Virus record (IMG/VR): IMGVR_UViG_3300035158_000255
Location: 1-29,422 of that record
Origin: a virus
Direction: 5' to 3' (one strand)
Length of the DNA stretch: 29,422 nt
The position numbers and the translations under genes are program-made. Position 1 is the stretch's first letter. Every line of letters begins with the position of its first letter. This document shows positions 7,791 through 16,576 of this stretch, piece by piece. The notes under the pieces are model-generated. The model did no database searches. It saw only the letters and a program-made list of their open reading frames with translations, and was not told the origin of the DNA.

Positions 7791-8620
7791 TATCGCCTCG
7801 GGGGGGTTAAGCCTTCCTGTTCATAGAGACTGTCAACTGGAGACGGAGTGATGGGGAGCAACCTCGGACGGAATAGATACTCCAGAAAATCCTCTGGATA
7901 CTGTGAGGTAGTATCCACCTGTTCGGGCATGTGCTTGAACCACTCAAGACCAACCGCCCGACCGAGATTGTCAAGGGTCTGTGCCTGTGTCCGCAGATAT
8001 TCAATGTCGTCATCATAACGTTTCTTTATCTCATCAAGTTTGGTGTTATACCCGGGTGAGTTCTTAGTAAACCCATAGGCGCGCCAGCCACTCGTCTCAA
8101 AAGTTTCTACGGCCTTTCTCTTTTCATCTTCCCTGTCCGCAATATCATCTCGTATCTGCTCGGCGCGGATAAGATAAGTGTTTGTGCCTTTGGGGAATCC
8201 ACCCATCGGGCCAGGGGTGGAAGGGGAAATGGGAACATCGCCAATCATCTTGAGATAATCAGGAATGGGCTTGCCTTCTCCGCCTAATCGCTCTATCTCT
8301 GCCAACGCCCTATCCTTTGGGCTTGGTTCGTCAGGCAGTCTGATTCCGGCAAGAGCAAGCTTTCCCTCGCCGAACTTTCTTGGATCGCCCCCAGAGGCAA
8401 CATAATCATAGAACTCTTGTTGCGTTGCCTCTTTCGGGGATGGGGGTTGGGGATGTTCATACGGCAACATCGCCCTGTCCATAGCACCTTCCTGCTGTAT
8501 CTGCAACAACCCAAGTTGGAACTCTCGTTCCTTCTCGGCCTGCTCCTCCTCAAATTTTCTCTGCGCTATGGTATTAATGGCAGAATGAAACGCATCAAAT
8601 GTCGGCCATGTTTTCGGCAT
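7790..8620 (-). CDS. Hypothetical protein, candidate internal virion protein (276 aa)
   Basis: A 276-residue protein with an N-terminal charged helix (residues ~20-45, RKFEEEQAEKEREFQLGLLQ), a middle section rich in proline and glycine, and a second coiled-coil-like part (IRDDIADREDEKRKAVETFE). The C-terminus is proline-rich. No family is recognised. It is placed between the small Ala/Gln-rich protein and the 1389-residue protein, with a TAATG overlap to the latter. In podoviruses this slot holds the second of three ejection proteins, so I infer a virion role. The ATG is preceded by AGGGTGATG, a good ribosome-binding site. Confidence 0.6.
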   Translation of the reverse strand: MPKTWPTFDAFHSAINTIAQRKFEEEQAEKEREFQLGLLQIQQEGAMDRAMLPYEHPQPPSPKEATQQEFYDYVASGGDPRKFGEGKLALAGIRLPDEPSPKDRALAEIERLGGEGKPIPDYLKMIGDVPISPSTPGPMGGFPKGTNTYLIRAEQIRDDIADREDEKRKAVETFETSGWRAYGFTKNSPGYNTKLDEIKKRYDDDIEYLRTQAQTLDNLGRAVGLEWFKHMPEQVDTTSQYPEDFLEYLFRPRLLPITPSPVDSLYEQEGLTPPRR

Positions 8621-8631
8621 ATCACATCACC

Positions 8632-9207
8632 CTACAGTACAGCCAAAGGTAAAAGGCTTGCGCCTAATTGTCCCACACCGGAAAGAAACCCACCAACCCC
8701 ACCGCCACGATTGGCCTCATATTCGGCCGCTTTGCGCTGGAGGTCAAACTGATAAAGCTGCATCGCCAGATCGGTAATGTTCTTCTGCCATGAAGCATAC
8801 GCTTGCAAGTCTCTCTGCGCCTGACCCGCCCTGACCATATTGTGCAGCGACTGTAACTTGGCCCCACCGGATATGCCCATCTGGGCAAGGTTAGCCCCAA
8901 GCATGGCCCTCTCGTCTGCGGCGAGAGATTGGGATCGGCTCTGCGCAGCGTGCAACTCTGGGCCACCATATTTTCTGGCCTGGCTCATGTATTTACCACT
9001 AAATCGTGGGAGTCGGAGATCGGGTTGCAGAGCGTCACCGATGGCTCCCAAACCACCCATGCCGATAGAGAGGGGCATTAACCACCCCGGTGCGCCACCA
9101 GACTGTGTGGCTGGCGCAGAATATCCAGCAGCCATTATGGAGTAAGGGTTCTGATTGTAACCTGCGGTCTGCCACCACTGCGGAGGCTGCAACCCAATGC
9201 CACTCAT
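8632..9207 (-). CDS. Candidate small internal virion / DNA-ejection protein (191 aa)
   Basis: A 191-residue protein with a low-charge N-terminus (glutamine, glycine, proline and tryptophan) that includes a hydrophobic patch (GAPGWLMPLSIGMGGLGAIG). A long Ala/Gln-rich helical domain follows (AAQSRSQSLAADERAMLGAN and onward), with a hydrophobic glycine-rich C-terminus (GGVGGFLSGVGQLGASLLPL). This resembles the smallest of the podovirus ejection proteins (T7 gp14 or P22 gp7 class) in size, composition and place directly after the tail hub. No specific motif proves it. I chose the ATG at 9207 because AGGTGAGAG lies before it; a GTG three codons upstream has poor spacing. Confidence 0.6.
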   Translation of the reverse strand: MSGIGLQPPQWWQTAGYNQNPYSIMAAGYSAPATQSGGAPGWLMPLSIGMGGLGAIGDALQPDLRLPRFSGKYMSQARKYGGPELHAAQSRSQSLAADERAMLGANLAQMGISGGAKLQSLHNMVRAGQAQRDLQAYASWQKNITDLAMQLYQFDLQRKAAEYEANRGGGVGGFLSGVGQLGASLLPLAVL

Positions 9208-9216
9208 ATCTCTCAC

Positions 9217-11463
9217 CTATCCTAACGATGTGGGTTTGCGCATATAGTAATGAATATTTATTTCATGAAACTCTACTTCGTATGTCCCCGAAAAGAATTT
9301 GTCCAACTTAATCTTGATCCTCTTACCCTTTGCCGCCCCTAGGTGTATCCTCTGTGTTGTCAAACTACTCGATATATCCAAAGAGCCAGTTTTCACACTC
9401 ACACCATCAACATATATAGTATAAGTTATCTGTATCTCACTTAAATAATAAAACACCACATCATAATATCTCTTATCTAAATACGGATACCCAAAATCAA
9501 TATCCCCACTCTCCCATAAAAATGTCGTCCAATTATCATACGTGGACATCTTGGTGTAAAGGCCAGTGGAAGTAATAAGATTGATCTTGTCATCGCTATC
9601 CATAAACGCCGCATATAAATAGTCCAGGGCAAAACTTTCCCCTATCCATGCCCCCGTTTTGAGATTATAGCTATACGCCTCGGGATTGGCGGATCTTTTA
9701 ACAATAATATACTTACTCAACCATGGATCATATAAACCAATAAGCTCATCCTTGTTGGTTAGCGCGCTGTATTTATCTCGAATAGGGTCTGAAATCAGCC
9801 CCGCCCGCAACCCATTGTATGCCTGTACGCCCTCTCGGTCGGCAAAATACAGGGCATTGCCTATGCGCCTCACACTATCGGCAGACTCACAACCCACCGC
9901 TGGCAATGATGTCAGGGTTTTCCGCATGAACCCCGAGGGCGATGGGGTGATCTCCTGGAGAGAATTTTCTCGCAGAATAACCGCCTGTCCGTCCAGCTCC
10001 AGGATCTTCTTCACTTCTCCCGAGCCAGATGGTGCCTCGGCGGGGACAACGTTGAGTGGGGGAAACAGGTCGGGGGCAACCAATCCACTCCACCCCTGGC
10101 GAGCGGCATAGCGGACAGAATGTTCGGGGGTTATGCCGAGGGCACCCAAATTAACATGGAGTGCCCCGGGTGGGTTGCGGAATATATCCCCCCCATTGGC
10201 AACCAATATTTGGTCGCCAGCACTACCGATCTTTTCAAACTTGGGGAACCAATAGGCATCTTCGTGGGTGTGGCCGGCAGAGTCATAATAGGTCATCCCA
10301 AGAACATTTTTAAAATCATTTTGAATATACACATCGGCATATAGCGTAAACCCGGCATACCCGATGTCTGCATCAACTGTATCCCATCCCGACGTGCCAG
10401 CCCAACCACGATAACCAGTACCCTCCCTCTCTACAAAGGTAGCCGTGGGGTCAATGCCCTTGCCCGTTGAATCAAACTCCCGATCAATGGGCAAGTGAGC
10501 CAACAATGTCCACTCCGAAATACCGGGCTTGTCATTCTCCACTATGGGCACATACTTCATATAGATCCGCAGGGCTGTCCATCTGTGGTTGATATACGCA
10601 TCATGGTCGGGGTCACGAGCAACAAACGCCTGCAAGTGTATTTCTTTCGCATTGACGGAGGTGTGGTGGATAATGGCATTACCCACCTGGTTGCTAAGAT
10701 CCCACCATCCGACCTTTGTGCCCAATGGGCCCTCCTGAAAACCATCATATACCCACGAAGCGGCGAAATAATAATAACCCCGCGGCACACCAAGCTCATC
10801 ATCCGTTGGATCCTCTAACGTGGGGTGCAGGCATACAGAATGGTAATTCGTACCCCCGCGCATTGTCCGCATGGCCGGTGGATATAAATGCGCGGGGCAC
10901 AAGAGAAAATCATTATTGGATTTGGAGTCGGAGATAATCGCCCCCGACCCAGAGGGGTGTCCAGGGTAGCGGTAAAAATATGAACGTGCAACGTGACCAT
11001 ACCATAGCGGATAACTCGTCGCTACACGCCCCATCATAATACGAGCCACACCATCACGCACGAGGTGGTCTTTATATGTTCCCGACAGGGCGTTCCAGCC
11101 CATTACCTGTGTTTCCCACTCCAGCGTATGATTGGCCTTTATATCATACCACCCGTTTTGCCACGCACTGCCATCCCAATATTTGTGGGCATAAATTTTA
11201 GGGGTGTCGGTCACCAGTATCTTGATTTCCTGGGGACCGGAAGGCTCGCTTACGGTATAGGAAAAACAAGCCGTTGGGGTGCCCGTTACGCCAGTTAAGT
11301 CCTTTTCCTGTTCCCAACCCTTCTGCCTGATCAATGCCCCCGACTTCTCGGAAACCTCCACCCCCTCACAATCCACACAGGCATTATCGGGCAGATCATT
11401 GGCGGCAATGTCCTGGCGAATGCCACCGGAGAAATCCTTTATTCTGTAAATATTCTTTTTCAA
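9217..11463 (-). CDS. Tail hub / tail nozzle beta-propeller protein (748 aa)
   Basis: The N-terminus (IKDFSGGIRQDIAANDLPDN, then a glycine-rich ALIRQKG) has the FxGG...LPDxxa...gaL.kR.G pattern of phage tail-hub and nozzle proteins such as P22 gp10 and T7 gp12. Around residues 535-565, IGNALYFADREGVQAYNG is a typical propeller-blade turn of this family. The protein would close the tail tube and carry appendages. It starts with TTG, whose TTGA overlaps the upstream stop; no ATG exists nearby, and AAGGGGAAA lies 9 bases upstream. The last ~108 residues (9217-9540) are encoded by strikingly AT-rich DNA (23-37% GC in hand-counted 60-base lines, against 58% for a line further upstream in the gene) and look like an added beta-rich domain. 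Confidence 0.75.
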   Translation of the reverse strand: MKKNIYRIKDFSGGIRQDIAANDLPDNACVDCEGVEVSEKSGALIRQKGWEQEKDLTGVTGTPTACFSYTVSEPSGPQEIKILVTDTPKIYAHKYWDGSAWQNGWYDIKANHTLEWETQVMGWNALSGTYKDHLVRDGVARIMMGRVATSYPLWYGHVARSYFYRYPGHPSGSGAIISDSKSNNDFLLCPAHLYPPAMRTMRGGTNYHSVCLHPTLEDPTDDELGVPRGYYYFAASWVYDGFQEGPLGTKVGWWDLSNQVGNAIIHHTSVNAKEIHLQAFVARDPDHDAYINHRWTALRIYMKYVPIVENDKPGISEWTLLAHLPIDREFDSTGKGIDPTATFVEREGTGYRGWAGTSGWDTVDADIGYAGFTLYADVYIQNDFKNVLGMTYYDSAGHTHEDAYWFPKFEKIGSAGDQILVANGGDIFRNPPGALHVNLGALGITPEHSVRYAARQGWSGLVAPDLFPPLNVVPAEAPSGSGEVKKILELDGQAVILRENSLQEITPSPSGFMRKTLTSLPAVGCESADSVRRIGNALYFADREGVQAYNGLRAGLISDPIRDKYSALTNKDELIGLYDPWLSKYIIVKRSANPEAYSYNLKTGAWIGESFALDYLYAAFMDSDDKINLITSTGLYTKMSTYDNWTTFLWESGDIDFGYPYLDKRYYDVVFYYLSEIQITYTIYVDGVSVKTGSLDISSSLTTQRIHLGAAKGKRIKIKLDKFFSGTYEVEFHEINIHYYMRKPTSLG

Positions 11464-12245
11464 TAGTAATTTCCCCTTACGGTCGCCGCCGTGCCAAGAC
11501 TTCTGGTCGTGCCCGCTCCCCTGTTGACCACATCATCATACGCCCTCTTGTACCAGTTGGCCTCACGATGGTATTCCTTGCCGTGCAGGGAGAACAGCTT
11601 GTACAATCCATAGTTCACAATGGCCTCATGATAGTTCTCCGGCACTCTCTGAGCGATCTCGATGCGGGACGGGGCACCCGATGCCGCCTCTATCGCCGTC
11701 TTGAAGGCATGATTAGGCACCCATATATAGTGCAACCTGGCAGACACAGCCTCCTCTACCGGGGGATAGGGGGACCAGAACTTATTGTATTTAATGGTCC
11801 AATATTGTTTGGTCGCATCGCTGCCCTCGCCGGAGAATATCGTTCCGCTGATGGCCTCTCCCTGCGTGTCCGTGCCAAGGGTCGGGGGGGCAGAGCCAGC
11901 AGGATCCAGGATGCGGTCGATGGAAGTGTACTCGGCCAACTCTCCGTCGATGTAGAGCCTCTTGGCTCTCTTGAACGTTGACCCCGCATAGGTATTCTCG
12001 GCATAGGGATAGGTTTCACCACCCGCCAATCCCGCCTCAAACCCCGGCAGGGGATAATCGGTGCGCCACTCGTCGTTCTCCTCGGTGATGGTGTAGTCAT
12101 ATGCCTGCTGGCAGCACTCCGTCTGGGCGCAGATGTCACCGATGGCGTGAAATATCCAGAACTTTATCTGCTCATCCATGATCTTGCGCTCACTGATGGC
12201 CTCGGACTGTGTTCTGATCTCACCCAATATTTGTTCATGTGTCAT
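11460..12245 (-). CDS. Fourth head-tail adaptor paralogue / tail adaptor (261 aa)
   Basis: A 261-residue protein whose N-terminus, AISERKIMDEQIKFWIFHA, follows the same spacing as the tandem adaptor pair (ISE[KR]x[FI]xxExLxxWxxxxxxD). Its C-terminal part (VPENYHEAIVNYGLYKLFSL, ending in a long helix WYKRAYDDVV) also matches theirs in pattern. The middle is longer and beta-rich. The best reading is a diverged member of the connector family, acting just above the tail hub. It ends in the TTGA overlap with the hub gene. Its ribosome-binding site is AAGGGAG, about 10 bases before the ATG. The fibre-like gene separates it from the other three members. Confidence 0.6.
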   Translation of the reverse strand: MTHEQILGEIRTQSEAISERKIMDEQIKFWIFHAIGDICAQTECCQQAYDYTITEENDEWRTDYPLPGFEAGLAGGETYPYAENTYAGSTFKRAKRLYIDGELAEYTSIDRILDPAGSAPPTLGTDTQGEAISGTIFSGEGSDATKQYWTIKYNKFWSPYPPVEEAVSARLHYIWVPNHAFKTAIEAASGAPSRIEIAQRVPENYHEAIVNYGLYKLFSLHGKEYHREANWYKRAYDDVVNRGAGTTRSLGTAATVRGNYY

Positions 12246-12290
12246 GTCGTATCTTCTCCCTTACAGGGGAAGTAAATATGGCCAGACCAG

Positions 12291-12341
12291 TCAGCCAAAC
12301 GGCCCAATAATCTGCAATACACCAATAATGACAATATCCAT
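12291..12341 (-). CDS. Possible 16-residue hydrophobic peptide
   Basis: The gap between the fibre-like gene and the fourth adaptor (about 105 bases) holds a 16-codon frame, MDIVIIGVLQIIGPFG. AGGGGG, overlapping the fibre-gene stop, is well spaced before its ATG. The peptide is almost wholly hydrophobic. Real expression is uncertain at this length; it could also act as a short leader keeping ribosomes on the message between the two large genes. Confidence 0.22.
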   Translation of the reverse strand: MDIVIIGVLQIIGPFG

Positions 12342-12350
12342 CACAGCCCC

Positions 12351-15300
12351 CTACGGATTGAGGTAGTATCCCTCAAGCACAACAAACACATTGCGCAGAT
12401 GAGCATCACTCCCGGTCAACTCGATATATACTCCGCCGGCAGGAACAATCGTATTATTCGCCAATCCCGCTGCGACAGTGTCTGCTCGCATAAAATCACC
12501 TCCTGCTGTTTCCAATGAATCCTGCCAAATGATGTTGTCATCCATGTCATATATCCAAATTTCCAAATCGGAACCGGCAGGCATATATGCCGTGAGTGAC
12601 ACTTGATCTATGAGGAATGTATCAATCGGTGCCCACAGAGCAGCATCGGTGTCTCCGTACTTCTGTGTACCAACCACCCCCGTAGGGCCAAAAGACATCC
12701 CCTGGCGATACAGATACTGATTGCCTGAGGCGGGCTTGAGTTCGCCCTTGAGCGAATCAGCCTCCACATCACCACCCACCTCAAGCTCACCCTCGATATA
12801 AACCGCACCATCGGACCCCTGAACAAATAGGGCAGAGTCAACACCCGAAGCCCCGATGCGCACATCTATGTCTTCGCCGATCTCATTAATCGCCAACTTC
12901 GAGTTGGATGCCGCTTCGCCGAAAGATATAAAATTCAGATTGCCCGCGTACAGGATCATTCTATCATCTCCCTCAAAGGTGATCTTCGAGTCGGTATCGC
13001 CAAGATGGAAAACAGTCTGGGCAACCGATATGTCTCCATTGAACCACGTATCAGCCCCCGTAAATCTTATGTCGCCAATCAGTGTGTCTGTGGTAACGGT
13101 ACCCTCTACATCGAGGTCGTTGGTCATCGTGATATTGCTCACGAGGCTGTCGGCAGTCAGGTCACCCGTAACCTGGAAATCGGCGGCGGAATCCGAATAC
13201 GCCACAATCTTTGCATCGTGGTCGTCGAGAACATCCTGCGCATTCGTTCCCGAAGACAGGTCAAACTCTGTATTGTCTACACCAATCAGGGCCGCACCGC
13301 AGTCGGGATTGGCGTTGCTCTCATCAAGGGTCGTGTTGGCATCTCCGATCTCATCATAAATGTTCTGCATCACATAGAGTCCGCTGGCCCCCCGACTGAT
13401 GGTGGCATCATCGGTGTCCACTCGGAGCCTGTCGGAACTAAACTCCAGGCCGGGGTTGAGCGGTGCCAATTCAATATCAATCTCGTTGCCCGTCTCGGTT
13501 AGCCCATCATCCCATGTCCAGGAGCCTGCGTCAGCACCCTTGGCATACTCCGATGTGTCGGCATACATCACGCTGTCAGCCGCCACCGTAGCATCAATAT
13601 ACTCCACCCACAGACTATCGAACCAAGCATTACTATCGGCGATAACGGCGTAGTCACCCACCTTGAGACTGTCGCCGACATAGAAATCTCCACTGCTCGC
13701 GCTATCTGCCTCCCCCGCCACATAAGCATAGGAAGCACTATCGGCTCGACCCGTCAGCGCACCCGTCACATCGCCGGTCACATCGCCGACGACATTCCCC
13801 TTGATGGCCGCAGCCACCGTATCGATCACGGCATCCACAGCCGTCAGGGTATCGGACACATATACGTCAGCGGCGGACAGGTCATCGGTAATGGTGGCAT
13901 CATCCGATGAGGTCAACTGCTCGGCGTGTATGACGCCGGAGGCGGTCACGGACACAGAGAGCAGTGAATCAGATATATCAATATCGGCAGCGGTCAGCTC
14001 CGCCGTAATAGCGGCATCGTCGCCGACATAAAGATCACCCGTGATGTTCGCATCCACCGCAGTGATACTGTCAGTAACCACCCAATCGTCATCCTCGGGA
14101 TGAGCGGCAGAGTCGGCGACATCGCAGGCGGCACCGTCATACGACCACCCCGCATAGGAGGCATAGTCAGATGTGTCGGCATAAGTGACGCTATCACCCT
14201 GCACGAACAGCCCCGTGTCGGCATAGGTGGATGAATCCACTCTGGTTACGCCACTAATGGCAAGCGCAGTATCGGCGTATGTGGCTGAATCTACCTTGCC
14301 CGTGCAGTATGCCGAGGTATCAGCATTGGTCGCAGAGTCAATCTTGCTGGCTACCCATGCTGCCGTATCAGAATACGTACAGGAATCAATCTTGCCCTTA
14401 CAGTATAGGGCTGTATCGGCTATGCCGTGAAGGGAATCACAGTAAATGTCATTCTCGGACTTGACATCGCCATCGGCGAAATAAGCGGCATAGGGCACGC
14501 TCCCACCAAGACTATCCGCGCGCCCCGTTGCTGATGCATATATAGCATAAGCCAGAGAACAATTTTGAGCGATAAAATATCCAGCAGTTGCTTTATAACC
14601 AGCCCCACCATTTATAGTCGAACTTATGCCAATGGGATTAGAGCCAGCATGGTCAGAAGATTCGCATGTATGAGACACCGAAATTCCTCTACCGCCAACA
14701 GAACCAGTCAAATCCCCCCCCCCATCATAAATAGAATCTGTTAAATTAACAGAAAGACCCCTGCTATAATTTCCATTTACTGCCGCCCAAATTGCCCTAA
14801 CGCCTGGCTCTGTTGAAGTATTTGAGACTGTAATTTGGAGTGTACTATCCCCACCACCCAAATGTCCACCGGGGAATTTCACCTTGTGGCTGGCAACAAT
14901 TTGTGAACCATCCCTTGTGAAAGCCACACCATCGCCGAACTTGATCGAATCGGCAGCACCTAAATGTAATATACCTGCCGTATCCCAATATGCTTCACTG
15001 TTAACACTAAAACCTTTTTCGTCCATACCGATAGGCAATGCGCCCGTAGCATGGATACCACCAGCGGCGGCGTTATACACCACCACTGAATCAAAATACA
15101 CCGGTGACTTGAAGTAAATAATATTCGATCCAAAAGCAGTCGTGTCACCGTCACAACCTTCCCACGGGAAACAGCGGTAATAGTTGGCAGAGTTGTCATA
15201 CCCACCCCAAATAAAATCGTTGAACAGAGCGGCATCACCGACCGCCAAACTATCCACCACATCGAACACGGGATCATCACCATATCTGGCCGTGTCCGTT

Positions 15301-15890
15301 GCCCCGCCCACGCTGTTGATACTATCCCACAGGGCAACCACATCAGCCGTGTGAGCCGTCAGGCTGTCCACATTCAGGTCGATCTGCGTTCTGTGAGCCG
15401 TCAGACTATCCGCCCTGGCAGACAGGCTATCATATACAGCAGAAGACCCGGCCCAGGCGGTCGCATAGTCAGCCGTGTCCGCATAGGTCGAGCTATCGGC
15501 GATGGTCGCACTATCAATGTCGCCGATAACCACCCAGGTGCTACCCGACACAACAGCACTATCCACCGTTGTTACCGTCGGCACCGTACCCTCAAGGGCG
15601 GAGAGGCGATAATCTATCGTAGTGGTTACTTCACTATTCTCTACGCCAACCCATACTTCAAGGCTCTCGATGGCATCCCGAAGCATAATGATGTCATTCC
15701 ACCACCATCGGTCAACGGCATCGACAGGATCGCCCCCCTCCTCGGTAGTCCAATCATCCAGACTATCGGGGAAGTTAATCGAGGTCTTAAGTGAATCCCG
15801 AGCCGCCTCCGGCTGTGCCGTGTCAATACACAGCAGTGTGGTTGATACGAAGAACAGCACAAGAATGGCTGCTTCTAATAGTTTCTTCAT
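12351..15890 (-). CDS. Fibre/adhesin-like repeat protein with signal peptide (1179 aa)
   Basis: A long protein with the features of a phage fibre. There is a helical N-terminal part (NDIIMLRDAIESLEVWVGVE), many beta-structure repeats rich in D, S, T, A and Y, and a GDVTGDVTGALTGRADSASY stretch of the kind common in tail fibres. The C-terminal ~120 residues look like a compact beta domain (DLEIWIYDMDDNIIWQDSLE). No S74 chaperone domain was seen. Unexpectedly, it starts MKKLLEAAILVLFFVSTTLL, a typical Sec signal; the following cysteine lacks a proper lipobox. Start at 15890 is set by AGGTGA 5 bases upstream. Residues ~487-573 hold 16-residue repeats. Residues ~337-450 are encoded by AT-rich DNA, suggesting a swapped module. 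It may be a tail fibre, or an exported adhesin. Confidence 0.7.
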   Translation of the reverse strand: MKKLLEAAILVLFFVSTTLLCIDTAQPEAARDSLKTSINFPDSLDDWTTEEGGDPVDAVDRWWWNDIIMLRDAIESLEVWVGVENSEVTTTIDYRLSALEGTVPTVTTVDSAVVSGSTWVVIGDIDSATIADSSTYADTADYATAWAGSSAVYDSLSARADSLTAHRTQIDLNVDSLTAHTADVVALWDSINSVGGATDTARYGDDPVFDVVDSLAVGDAALFNDFIWGGYDNSANYYRCFPWEGCDGDTTAFGSNIIYFKSPVYFDSVVVYNAAAGGIHATGALPIGMDEKGFSVNSEAYWDTAGILHLGAADSIKFGDGVAFTRDGSQIVASHKVKFPGGHLGGGDSTLQITVSNTSTEPGVRAIWAAVNGNYSRGLSVNLTDSIYDGGGDLTGSVGGRGISVSHTCESSDHAGSNPIGISSTINGGAGYKATAGYFIAQNCSLAYAIYASATGRADSLGGSVPYAAYFADGDVKSENDIYCDSLHGIADTALYCKGKIDSCTYSDTAAWVASKIDSATNADTSAYCTGKVDSATYADTALAISGVTRVDSSTYADTGLFVQGDSVTYADTSDYASYAGWSYDGAACDVADSAAHPEDDDWVVTDSITAVDANITGDLYVGDDAAITAELTAADIDISDSLLSVSVTASGVIHAEQLTSSDDATITDDLSAADVYVSDTLTAVDAVIDTVAAAIKGNVVGDVTGDVTGALTGRADSASYAYVAGEADSASSGDFYVGDSLKVGDYAVIADSNAWFDSLWVEYIDATVAADSVMYADTSEYAKGADAGSWTWDDGLTETGNEIDIELAPLNPGLEFSSDRLRVDTDDATISRGASGLYVMQNIYDEIGDANTTLDESNANPDCGAALIGVDNTEFDLSSGTNAQDVLDDHDAKIVAYSDSAADFQVTGDLTADSLVSNITMTNDLDVEGTVTTDTLIGDIRFTGADTWFNGDISVAQTVFHLGDTDSKITFEGDDRMILYAGNLNFISFGEAASNSKLAINEIGEDIDVRIGASGVDSALFVQGSDGAVYIEGELEVGGDVEADSLKGELKPASGNQYLYRQGMSFGPTGVVGTQKYGDTDAALWAPIDTFLIDQVSLTAYMPAGSDLEIWIYDMDDNIIWQDSLETAGGDFMRADTVAAGLANNTIVPAGGVYIELTGSDAHLRNVFVVLEGYYLNP
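14173..14440 (-). repeat. Degenerate 48-base tandem repeat inside the fibre-like gene
   Basis: On the plus strand the element GTRTCRGCATA or a close variant recurs at about 14173, 14215, 14269, 14317, 14365 and 14413. The last four are spaced exactly 48 bases apart, and the first gaps are 42 and 54 (48 minus and plus 6). In protein this is a 16-residue unit of the form DTAxYxxxKIDSATYA, with 14- and 18-residue variants. Similar DS[AS]TYADT units occur again nearer the N-terminus. This fits a beta-helical or fibrous shaft. Confidence 0.75.
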
Positions 15891-15899
15891 CGGCATCAC

Positions 15900-16571
15900 C
15901 TATTTAACGGGCGGGCGTTGCTGGGGGAATCCTTCTCTCATGTAACGGATATTTTCTTTCATCGCCATCTGGCCCAAATAAGACCTTCTGATACCCTCGA
16001 TGCGGTCAGAAATGTCCTGTTCCAGTGCGCTGCGACCTTCGATAAGACCTTTCTTCTGCATGCCCTTCACCTGGGCAAACATAACAACTAAATCCTGATA
16101 TTGGGGCGGAACATCCATAAGGCTCGAATCAGAACTCATCGTGGCTGGGCGACGAATGTAATACATTTGAACATTGGTACTGTCGTGGGTACTTTTAGAA
16201 AAATACAATGTCTCTCCCCACTGAGCCACAAATCCATTCGTGTCATCGTCCAAAATGGCGTTGCTAGTAAATCCCTCCAGTTCGTCTATCTCTATCATCG
16301 GGATAATAGCACCGTCCGAAGTACAAATTTTCTCAATTCGCACGGGACCATAACTGCTAATGTCTGTTGTCTGACCAGCGACAGCAATGCCCGTTTGTAC
16401 CGTCAAAAACCAGTGAGAACTAATACCAAGCAGTTGAATAGCCGTATCATAGCATCCAAGATTCAACCACCTGTTTAACTCCTCATGCCGAAACTCCTTC
16501 TCTGAAATCTCTCCGAGCCTAATCTGCAGATCAGCCCGGAGTTTATCAAGTCTTACTGTGGACAGCGCCAT
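15900..16571 (-). CDS. Head-tail adaptor paralogue 3 (223 aa)
   Basis: A 223-residue protein clearly paralogous to its neighbour at 16577-17236. Both share LRADLxIRLxExSExEFxxxELNxWLNLGxYD near the N-terminus, I[PV]xI[DE][VE][DK][ED][FL]EGF in the middle, and a C-terminal helix region with [VI]MFAQxK[AG]MQKxGL...DI.[DN]R.E.IR. This N-terminal helical layout and place between capsid and tail genes are those of podovirus connector/adaptor proteins (P22 gp4 functional class), which sit under the portal. The C-terminus is proline-rich (PQQRPPVK). AGGGGAGGTAATG, overlapping the upstream stop, is its ribosome-binding site; the gap between the two genes is 5 bases. Confidence 0.7.
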   Translation of the reverse strand: MALSTVRLDKLRADLQIRLGEISEKEFRHEELNRWLNLGCYDTAIQLLGISSHWFLTVQTGIAVAGQTTDISSYGPVRIEKICTSDGAIIPMIEIDELEGFTSNAILDDDTNGFVAQWGETLYFSKSTHDSTNVQMYYIRRPATMSSDSSLMDVPPQYQDLVVMFAQVKGMQKKGLIEGRSALEQDISDRIEGIRRSYLGQMAMKENIRYMREGFPQQRPPVK

Positions 16572-16576
16572 TTACA

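Noticed and set aside
14173-14440. CRISPR-like array
   Set aside because: The periodic units lie wholly inside an open frame, repeats are degenerate and no separate spacers or cas genes exist.
12351-15890. Diversity-generating retroelement target in the fibre-like gene
   Set aside because: No reverse transcriptase and no template/variable repeat pair was seen in the window; the composition change is better explained by module exchange.
15827-15890. Lipoprotein signal on the fibre-like protein (cysteine after TTLL)
   Set aside because: The residue before the cysteine is leucine and the lipobox pattern is not met; an ordinary Sec signal fits better.
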